Shown one piece after another: positions 1-5,464 of a stretch of 6,868 nt of DNA. The stretch is from CAZNTZ01 sp964576135 (GTDB lineage Bacteria; Pseudomonadota; Alphaproteobacteria; Rs-D84): assembly GCA_964576135.1 (NCBI GenBank), contig CAZNTZ010000029.1:1-6868 (forward strand), read 5' to 3'. Position 1 is the stretch's first letter. Each line of letters starts with the position of its first letter. The notes under the pieces are model-generated. The model saw only the letters and a program-made list of their open reading frames with translations. It did not search any database and was not told where the DNA came from. A program made the translations under genes and the position numbers.

Positions 1-55
1 AACCGACGACCCCTTGCATGCCATGCAAGTGCTCTACCAACTGAGCTACAACCCC
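1..55 (-). tRNA. tRNA-Ala (anticodon GGC), 5' part only
   Basis: Read on the minus strand, the sequence starts GGGGTTG, followed by TA and a D arm of the form GCTC-AGTTGGTA-GAGC. Next comes an anticodon stem CTTGC/GCAAG (25-29 and 13-17) closing the 7-base loop ATGGCAT (18-24). The anticodon is GGC at 20-22, which reads alanine codons GCC and GCU. The variable loop and the start of the T arm follow, and the window edge cuts the gene in the T arm, so the 3' half and acceptor end are missing. The gene has its own promoter about 12 bases upstream. Confidence 0.96.
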
Positions 56-66
56 AACGCCGGCAC

Positions 67-95
67 ATATTAAACGATAAACCGTTAAATTTCAA
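67..95 (-). promoter_or_regulatory. Sigma-70-type promoter of the tRNA-Ala gene
   Basis: On the minus strand there is a -35 box TTGAAA (90-95), a 17-base spacer and a -10 box TAATAT (67-72). Both boxes are close to consensus and the spacing is ideal. The stretch after the -10 (GTGCCG) is GC-rich, unlike the surrounding AT-rich DNA; such discriminators are typical of stable-RNA promoters under stringent control. The start of transcription would fall about 5 bases before the tRNA. The box positions are seen; regulation by ppGpp is inferred. Confidence 0.75.
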
Positions 96-102
96 ATATT
101 TT

Positions 103-228
103 TTAATTAACCGGATATTGGCGTGGAAAATCATCACCATTAGGGTGTCTTAAATCAGATTTTATTCCGCAACCGTATAAAAATGAAAATACAGTCAGAA
201 ACAAAAAAATAAAATGTAATTTTTTCAT
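103..228 (-). CDS. Small LptM/YifL-like lipoprotein, 41 aa
   Basis: This short frame starts at ATG 226-228 and has an AAGGA ribosome binding site (235-239) six bases upstream. It encodes a classic lipoprotein: MKK, a hydrophobic stretch at about residues 4-18, and a lipobox Leu-Tyr-Gly-Cys with Cys20 as the lipidated residue. The 21 mature residues begin CGIKSDL, followed by HPNGDDFPRQYP. The CG-x-K-x-x-L start matches LptM (YifL), a small outer-membrane lipoprotein that in E. coli helps the LPS transporter LptDE mature. A near-C-terminal FPRxYP is, as I recall, common in alphaproteobacterial members. It begins 20 nt after the stop of the 470-residue gene, so the two probably share a transcript. 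The lipoprotein nature is secure; the LptM role is inferred from the short motif. Confidence 0.85.
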   Translation of the reverse strand: MKKLHFIFLFLTVFSFLYGCGIKSDLRHPNGDDFPRQYPVN

Positions 229-248
229 GTTAAATCCTTATCCATGCT

Positions 249-1661
249 TTACAGTACGTCATTTTCATAATAACGGTAAAGTTCACCCATTACAAAATTA
301 AAAATATCATATTCCATACCAATCCCGGATAATTTTTCATATTTCCCAGCATATGGAATTGCCGCCGCCAAAATAAATTTAGCCATATATCTGAAAATAC
401 CAATTTCTTCTTCGACTTTTAACTTACGTGCAGCATTTTTAATTTTAAAAATTTCGTTTCTGACATTATTATCAATCTTACGCATAATAGAATCAACAAT
501 TTTTTGTGGATAAAACTTTACCTGAATTTTTGGAAACCCATCAAGAAGTGATTCACCACTCATATAATTACGACTGTATAAAATATTCCAACCAACCCGT
601 TCGACCAATGCACGAATACAATCGTATATCAACTGATTATATTGACGAATTCCATTGTAATGAGTTTGAACAATATCTTGATTGGCATTAACTGTTGATG
701 TTTTAACACCACGTAATTTTTCATAACCTTTGTGTGTAGCCATTTCAAAATCAAAAAACATTCGAACCTGACAAATTATTTCTAATGGAATAAATTCACC
801 ATCACGACCAATATTAACAATTATCTTTGCATCACGATAGTTTCGTTTGTTATCCAAATCATAAAACTTGTCACGCACAGATACAACCTGATCTTTCATA
901 TGATCCATTACACTGTCAATAAATGCACGGGCTTGGGGAATTATATCAAATAACATTTTCATTCGATAAACATCACGTAATCTTGCATGTGGGGGAACAA
1001 TTTTGTCAAGCTCTCGGACCAAATCAACAATTACTTTTTCATATCCATGACCAATAATCAATGCAACTTCTTCAGCGGCATTTGTAACAAACTTTTTTGC
1101 AAATGCAGTTTTAATTTTTTCGGTCACAGCACGCACAGATGCGTCATTTGCATGTTTAGCTAAAACATTTGTCGAAACATTTATAACATCATTTACATAA
1201 TCGTCATAATATTTTCCTGTGACTTTATCAATTGCACGCGATACATTTTTCTGTGCCGCAACAATAACAGTTACAATCGAAGATATTGATAAACTTGTAC
1301 TTGATCCATTTTGAAATATAAAAAATTGATTTCGAATTGGGTCTGCGTCAAATCTATGATTTACAAGATACGTCCCCTGCGGGCCGATAAGTGCAATTTC
1401 TGCAGGTTGCTCAATCCCCCCATTTTCGGGATTATATGGAAAAATCGGGGTTTTTGGGGCACCTAATAATTTACCAAGAAAAAAGAACATTTCACGGAAA
1501 TTTTGCATTCCGTCAATATACAAAGATTTCATATAAGCGCCAGCATCAGCGTCAATCCGCTTTGATGCGATCGCTTCATTTATTTTATCCAGATTTTCAG
1601 AATCTGTACATCTGGCCCAAAGATCGGCGGCAACAATTTGATTATTATTTTGTTTTATCAT
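249..1661 (-). CDS. 470-aa protein with a divergent RelA/SpoT-like nucleotidyltransferase domain
   Basis: I do not recognise the whole protein. Residues 222-318 carry an ordered set of motifs seen in the Rel/Spo-like nucleotidyltransferase fold: ARLRDVYRMKMLFD (226-239), then VRDKF (262-266), NYRDAKIIVNI (274-284), PLEIICQVRMF (292-302) and HKGYEKLRG (310-318). These correspond to the R-x-KD-x-x-R, GYRDI, E-I-Q and HK-x-YE-x-R blocks of that fold. There is no recognisable HD hydrolase, TGS or ACT domain, so it is not a standard Rel or SpoT. Residues 1-220 and 320-470 are largely helical and match nothing I know. There is no signal peptide; a hydrophobic patch near 428-437 is short. Activity, whether (p)ppGpp synthesis, another nucleotidyl transfer or none, cannot be read from sequence; the Gln of the usual E-x-Q is shifted or replaced (EIICQ). 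The ATG at 1659-1661 has no ribosome binding site but sits directly behind a strong promoter. It is divergent from mscS and precedes the lipoprotein gene. Confidence 0.85.
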   Translation of the reverse strand: MIKQNNNQIVAADLWARCTDSENLDKINEAIASKRIDADAGAYMKSLYIDGMQNFREMFFFLGKLLGAPKTPIFPYNPENGGIEQPAEIALIGPQGTYLVNHRFDADPIRNQFFIFQNGSSTSLSISSIVTVIVAAQKNVSRAIDKVTGKYYDDYVNDVINVSTNVLAKHANDASVRAVTEKIKTAFAKKFVTNAAEEVALIIGHGYEKVIVDLVRELDKIVPPHARLRDVYRMKMLFDIIPQARAFIDSVMDHMKDQVVSVRDKFYDLDNKRNYRDAKIIVNIGRDGEFIPLEIICQVRMFFDFEMATHKGYEKLRGVKTSTVNANQDIVQTHYNGIRQYNQLIYDCIRALVERVGWNILYSRNYMSGESLLDGFPKIQVKFYPQKIVDSIMRKIDNNVRNEIFKIKNAARKLKVEEEIGIFRYMAKFILAAAIPYAGKYEKLSGIGMEYDIFNFVMGELYRYYENDVL

Positions 1662-1671
1662 AGCAACGGAT

Positions 1672-1699
1672 TTTATACCATTATTTATCCATATGTCAA
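1672..1699 (-). promoter_or_regulatory. Near-consensus promoter of the 470-aa gene, giving a leaderless mRNA
   Basis: On the minus strand there is a perfect -35 TTGACA (1694-1699), a 16-base spacer and a -10 TATAAA (1672-1677). Only ten bases separate the -10 from the ATG at 1661, so transcription should start about 2-4 bases before the start codon. No purine-rich binding site exists in that space. Confidence 0.8.
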
Positions 1700-1716
1700 T
1701 TCATCTAAAAATCATA

Positions 1717-1743
1717 TTGAATACACAATATTTTTGTTATAAA
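1717..1743 (+). promoter_or_regulatory. Probable promoter of mscS
   Basis: A -35-like TTGAAT (1717-1722) is followed after 15 bases by an extended -10: TG at 1735-1736, then TATAAA at 1738-1743. The short spacer is partly offset by the TG extension. It lies back to back with the leftward promoter at 1672-1699. Transcripts would have a leader of about 25 bases containing the AAGGA site of mscS. Confidence 0.55.
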
Positions 1744-1773
1744 ATTCCGATCACAGAACTAAGGAATAAATTT

Positions 1774-2601
1774 ATGGAAAAATCATTATCACATTTCGAA
1801 CATCTTACTGATAACTTGCTTGATATAGTTATAAAATACGGTATAAAAATTCTTACAGCAATTGTAATACTTATAATTGGAAACTGGATTGCTAATCGTA
1901 TTACACGTTCTATACGCAAAATAATGGAAGTTCGTAAAATAGATCCAACACTTCGTTCATTCATCGCTTCGTTTCTTAACATTGTTATGAAAATCCTTAT
2001 CGTTGTAATTGTGCTTACCACTGTGGGAGTTCAAATGACATCCATAGTTGCAATTTTAGGTGCAGCGTCATTGGCAATTGGTATGGCACTTTCTGGTACT
2101 TTGCAGAATTTTGCCGGTGGAATTGTAATATTATTATTTAAACCTTTCAAAGTTGGTGATGTAATCCAAACCGCAACAGGACGTATGGGAACAATTGAAA
2201 AGATTTTGATATTTACTACTGAAATGCACACCGCTGACAAGCAAGTTATTTATCTGCCAAACGGGGCATTATCAAATGGTGAAATTATAAATTTATCCAG
2301 ACAAAAAAGTCGCAAAGTAGACATCGTTGTTTCCATAGCATACGGTGACGACGTTTCTGTTGCACGTGCAATTGCACTAAAAATTATGGAGGCTGACAAA
2401 CGTGTTTTAAAAAACCCTGCACCAGAAGTTATAATAAAAAATTTAGCATCAAGTTCTGTTGATTTAATACTTCGTTATTGGATAAAATTCGAAGATTATT
2501 ATTCAACTCAGGCCGATTTTCTGGAAAAAGTTTATGAACAATTTCCAAAAAATAATTTACACTTCCCTTTTCCACAGATGGATGTACGTGTTACAAAATA
2601 A
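1774..2601 (+). CDS. mscS: Small-conductance mechanosensitive channel (MscS family), 275 aa
   Basis: The product is an inner-membrane channel that opens under membrane tension and releases solutes during osmotic downshock; MscS channels are heptamers. Membrane segments lie at about 23-43, 64-86 and 88-123. The third is the pore helix, with LGAASLAIGMALSG at 95-108: by alignment with E. coli MscS, the sealing leucines 105 and 109 correspond to Leu100 and Met104, and the kink glycine to Gly108. Next come the beta domain (PFKVGDVI at 124-131, YLPNG at 160-164) and the C-terminal alpha/beta domain ending in FPFPQMDV (264-271), a family hallmark. The length matches the 286-residue E. coli protein. 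The start at 1774 is chosen because AAGGA lies at 1761-1765; the upstream ATG at 1693 would place the promoter inside the gene. The glycosyltransferase gene follows after 11 nt. Confidence 0.96.
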   Translation: MEKSLSHFEHLTDNLLDIVIKYGIKILTAIVILIIGNWIANRITRSIRKIMEVRKIDPTLRSFIASFLNIVMKILIVVIVLTTVGVQMTSIVAILGAASLAIGMALSGTLQNFAGGIVILLFKPFKVGDVIQTATGRMGTIEKILIFTTEMHTADKQVIYLPNGALSNGEIINLSRQKSRKVDIVVSIAYGDDVSVARAIALKIMEADKRVLKNPAPEVIIKNLASSSVDLILRYWIKFEDYYSTQADFLEKVYEQFPKNNLHFPFPQMDVRVTK

Positions 2602-2612
2602 AATTTATTTAT

Positions 2613-3557
2613 ATGAAAATCAGAAAGTTTTTTGCAAATATTATTTGCGTATTTATTCCATCAAAAGAATTACGGAGACATGTTCGCGCAATTATTTCAT
2701 TTGGTCCAATAAATATTATTTTTCTGAAAATTCGTGAAAGAAAAAGCAAAAAATTTCACCAATTCTTATCGGTTCTCGCAATCGCTAAAAACGAAGGCGC
2801 ATACATAAAAGAATGGTTGGAATTTCATAAATTAATCGGTATAGAAAAATTTTATATTTATGACAATGAATCAACTGATGATACTCGAAAAATTTTGCAA
2901 CCTTATATTGACTCTGGAATTGTAGATTACACATATTGGCCGGGCCAAGGTGTTCAAATGCAAGCATATAAAGATTGCATAATAAAACACAAAATGGACA
3001 CAAAATGGTTGGCTGTTATTGACCTTGATGAATTTCTTACACCAACAGGTAATATATCTTTACCAGATTTTTTACGTGGATTAAAACCAAATATTCGACA
3101 ATTATTAATTGCATGGGCGATTTACGGATCAAACGGTTTTGAAACAAAACCCAAAGGTTTGGTTATTGAAAATTTTACTCGCAGAAATGAACAGAACTGG
3201 CTTTATAAATCTATCTGTAACCCGCGATTTGTGTCACCAGATCAAAATTACAGTCCACATTTAATGTTCGTTTTTGGAAAAACAATTGATTCAAAAGGTA
3301 AATATTTGAACACTTCCAGTGTCTTTCTAAACCCAAATATTGAAATGCCATTTGATAATATAAGAATAAATCATTATCACTGCAAATCTTGGCAAGAATA
3401 CTCTCTGCGAAGTTCGCGGGGCGCAGCATCAAAGAAAAATAATGGAATTAAATACAGCCGTGCCACATTTGACGCACATAACAAAAATGAAGTATTTGAT
3501 CCCATACTTGTTAAATATGCCCCAAGAGTCAATAAAGCCATCAAAAATTCTGAATAA
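2613..3557 (+). CDS. Glycosyltransferase family 92 / Glyco_tranf_2_4-like protein, 314 aa
   Basis: This is probably a GT-A-fold transferase that adds a sugar to a surface polysaccharide or lipopolysaccharide; donor and acceptor are unknown. The N-terminal stretch FIPSKELRRHVR (14-25) is a lead-in seen in many surface-polysaccharide genes. The catalytic part begins with LSVLAIAKNEGAYIKEW (52-68), then FYIYDNESTDDT (80-91). It reaches the metal-binding Asp-x-Asp in VIDLDEFL (135-142), the most diagnostic block of the family. The conserved INHYHCKSWQEY (252-263) follows. There is no signal peptide or clear membrane helix, so it likely works at the cytoplasmic face. The ATG 11 nt after the mscS stop has no ribosome binding site, so translation may depend on coupling to mscS. 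No promoter is evident in front of it. Its pairing with mscS need not mean a shared function. Confidence 0.9.
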   Translation: MKIRKFFANIICVFIPSKELRRHVRAIISFGPINIIFLKIRERKSKKFHQFLSVLAIAKNEGAYIKEWLEFHKLIGIEKFYIYDNESTDDTRKILQPYIDSGIVDYTYWPGQGVQMQAYKDCIIKHKMDTKWLAVIDLDEFLTPTGNISLPDFLRGLKPNIRQLLIAWAIYGSNGFETKPKGLVIENFTRRNEQNWLYKSICNPRFVSPDQNYSPHLMFVFGKTIDSKGKYLNTSSVFLNPNIEMPFDNIRINHYHCKSWQEYSLRSSRGAASKKNNGIKYSRATFDAHNKNEVFDPILVKYAPRVNKAIKNSE

Positions 3558-3563
3558 AATACA

Positions 3564-3591
3564 TTGAATTTATGAAATTTATATATAAAAT
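3564..3591 (+). promoter_or_regulatory. Probable promoter of purM
   Basis: TTGAAT (3564-3569), a 16-base spacer and TAAAAT (3586-3591) lie just past the glycosyltransferase stop. Transcription would start near 3598, leaving a leader of about 28 bases. No purine riboswitch can fit in that space. The AT-rich setting makes chance matches common, so confidence is moderate. Confidence 0.5.
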
Positions 3592-3625
3592 AAAGTCCGA
3601 GAGAGCCAAATAAAAAGGAACGAAT

Positions 3626-4870
3626 ATGCGCGATATGTACAAAGAAGTTGGCGTCTCATCAAGCAAAGAAGCTGTTCACGCTGCTACAAAAAATAATTCC
3701 AAAGGTCTTTATCCATATTCTTTTTGTAAGATAGAACAAATGCGGGGCTTGCCAAATTGGGCAAACTTTTTGCTGAAATTGACTGGAAATGAAATGGTTG
3801 AAATTTCACATGCCGACGGCGCCGGAACAAAATCATCTTTGGCATATATTTATTGGCGCGAATTTAATGACATGAGCGTATGGCACGGTGTTGTCCAAGA
3901 TTCTATTGTTATGAATTTAGATGATGTCGCATGTGTTGGTGGAATGACAGGCCAAATGCATTTAACCAGTAATATTGACAGAAATTCTTTTAATATCCCA
4001 GACAGAGTAATTGCAGAATTAATAAATGGTGAAAATAAATTCTTGGAAAAAATGCGAAAATTTGGTGTCGACAATATAACCGGCCAAGTTGGTGAAACAG
4101 CAGATGTTCCAGATTTAACACAAACAATTGTTATAAATAATTCTTTGCATTGCACAATGAAACGAAGCGATGTTATTGATAATGGAAAAATAGATGCTGG
4201 TGATTTAATAGTAGGATTATCATCATACGGCCAATCATTTTATGAAGATTATTATAATGGCGGCATGGGCAGTAATGGTCTCACCCTGGGACGTCACGGA
4301 GTTTTTTCAAAATATTACGCAGAAAATTATCCAGAAAGCTATGATCATCATAACCTTGGATTTGAAAAAGCTTATCGTGGTAAAACAATTTTAGAAAATC
4401 AAATTGATATCGGAAACGGCAAAACTGTACATGCTGGGAAATTAGTTTTGTCCCCGACACGTACATATGCCCCAATAATAAAAAAGATTCACAACGCAGG
4501 TATTGGTCCGAAAGAAATTTCTGGAATGGTACATTGCAGTGGCGGTGGACAAACCAAAGTTTTGAATTATTTATCAAAACCTTTGAATATTATCAAAGAT
4601 TCTATGTTCACAGTGCCACCATTATTCAAACTGATACAATCTGAAACTGGTGCAACATGGAAAGAAATGTACAAAGATTTTAATATGGGTCATCGTATGG
4701 AAATTTATACTAAAAACCTGGCCATAGCCCAAGAGATAATTCGTATTTCAACATCTCTTGGTGTAGAAGCAAAAATCATAGGTCATGTTGTAAAGAATAA
4801 TAAAGATTCGAATAGAAATCTTAGAATTCAAAGTCCACTCGGTGTTTTTGAATACTCAAAAGAACGTTAA
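3626..4870 (+). CDS. purM: Phosphoribosylformylglycinamidine cyclo-ligase (AIR synthetase), Bacteroidetes-like form, 414 aa
   Basis: PurM closes the imidazole ring in purine synthesis: formylglycinamidine ribonucleotide plus ATP gives aminoimidazole ribonucleotide (AIR), in the cytoplasm. The visible motifs, in order, are HADGAGTKS (62-70, the DG-x-GTK block), QDSIVMNLDDVACVGG (91-106), GETAD (156-160), LSPTRTYAP (275-283), HCSGGGQTKVL (303-313) and PPLFKLIQ through MYKDFNMG (331-355). Many details, including VSSSKEAVHAA (10-20), SVWHG (84-88) and NGGMGSNGLT (211-220), fit the longer PurM form I know from Bacteroidetes rather than the roughly 345-residue proteobacterial enzyme. The start at 3626 has AAGGA at 3615-3619. 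No other purine gene is adjacent. The gene looks complete, and a hairpin terminator overlaps its stop codon. The family assignment is firm; the origin by transfer is inferred. Confidence 0.94.
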   Translation: MRDMYKEVGVSSSKEAVHAATKNNSKGLYPYSFCKIEQMRGLPNWANFLLKLTGNEMVEISHADGAGTKSSLAYIYWREFNDMSVWHGVVQDSIVMNLDDVACVGGMTGQMHLTSNIDRNSFNIPDRVIAELINGENKFLEKMRKFGVDNITGQVGETADVPDLTQTIVINNSLHCTMKRSDVIDNGKIDAGDLIVGLSSYGQSFYEDYYNGGMGSNGLTLGRHGVFSKYYAENYPESYDHHNLGFEKAYRGKTILENQIDIGNGKTVHAGKLVLSPTRTYAPIIKKIHNAGIGPKEISGMVHCSGGGQTKVLNYLSKPLNIIKDSMFTVPPLFKLIQSETGATWKEMYKDFNMGHRMEIYTKNLAIAQEIIRISTSLGVEAKIIGHVVKNNKDSNRNLRIQSPLGVFEYSKER

Positions 4871-4900
4871 AAAAAACGCGCTTAATTGCGCGTTTTTTTT
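4869..4900. terminator. Bidirectional intrinsic terminator between purM and the 148-aa gene
   Basis: A perfect 13-bp stem is formed by eight A's plus CGCGC (4869-4881) pairing with GCGCG plus eight T's (4888-4900) around the loop TTAATT. A tract of A's on one side and T's on the other make it work in both directions. The stem includes the last two bases of the purM stop codon and ends four bases before the stop of the convergent gene, so one hairpin serves both. Confidence 0.93.
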
Positions 4901-4904
4901 GTAA

Positions 4905-5351
4905 CTATGCTAAATATCTGTTAAGAAAATAAAGTCTGTGTTGTAACTCTCGCGAGTATGCAGCAGCCATATCATTTTCACCATCAGATGTATCTTTGGA
5001 TTTAATAATTTCAGAAAGTGTTTTCATAGCATCCATCAATAAATTTCTTACCTGAACACCTAAAACTCGTGAATCTTTGGAAATCTTTGGAATAATTTTT
5101 TGCTCAAGTGCAAGAATTTCATTTGATGATGGAAACGGCAATCCACGACCACCAAAATAAGTTTCTAACACACTATCTGGCATTGCATCAAGCGCAGTAT
5201 CACCATCAGACAGACCATCTTGAATCTTTGCAAAGGTCAAATGCACTGAATAAAATTCTTCACCATGTGCATTCAAATGGCCATCTTCTGCTTTGTCATT
5301 TGCAACTTTTACTTGCGCAATGAATAACATCCATAATTCATTTAATTTCAT
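4905..5351 (-). CDS. Hypothetical protein, 148 aa, unrecognised
   Basis: I do not recognise a family. The gene is supported by a very good ribosome binding site, GGGAGGAG (5355-5362), with its GGAGG core five bases before the ATG, and by a terminator just past its TAG stop. The protein is acidic and mostly helical: residues 1-45 and 77-118 look like amphipathic helices, joined by a Gly/Pro-bearing segment around 66-76 (YFGGRGLPFPS spans 65-75). The end, from about 128, is again helical and finishes YFLNRYLA. There is no signal peptide, membrane segment, cysteine or metal-binding cluster, so it is probably soluble and cytoplasmic. It lies 113 nt downstream of the collagen-like gene on the same strand, and no convincing promoter or terminator was seen in between, so co-transcription is possible. 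That position is the only hint of a role. Confidence 0.8.
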   Translation of the reverse strand: MKLNELWMLFIAQVKVANDKAEDGHLNAHGEEFYSVHLTFAKIQDGLSDGDTALDAMPDSVLETYFGGRGLPFPSSNEILALEQKIIPKISKDSRVLGVQVRNLLMDAMKTLSEIIKSKDTSDGENDMAAAYSRELQHRLYFLNRYLA

Positions 5352-5356
5352 ATACT

Positions 5357-5361
5357 CCTCC
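5357..5361 (-). promoter_or_regulatory. Strong Shine-Dalgarno site of the 148-aa gene
   Basis: GGAGG on the minus strand lies within GGGAGGAG and five bases before the ATG at 5351. It is the strongest ribosome binding site in the window and fixes the start of this otherwise unknown gene. Confidence 0.85.
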
Positions 5362-5464
5362 CTTTGTTTTTGACACTAAAATTCTGCGACGTTTTGACGC
5401 AAAATTCAATAGGCTTGAATTCTTGTAAAAAACAATTGTAAGTTTATATAAATTAAAAATTAAC

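Noticed and set aside
73..86. Short AACG/CGTT inverted repeat after the lipoprotein gene
   Set aside because: Only a 4-bp stem, without a T tract, and it lies in the spacer of the tRNA promoter.
1693..1773. N-terminal extension of mscS to the ATG at 1693
   Set aside because: It lacks a ribosome binding site, would contain the likely promoter, and adds residues absent from MscS; the ATG at 1774 has AAGGA in front of it.
5403..5421. Hairpin AATTCAA / TTGAATT downstream of the collagen-like gene
   Set aside because: A 7-bp AT-rich stem with only four T's after it is too weak to call a terminator; it may be chance in AT-rich DNA.
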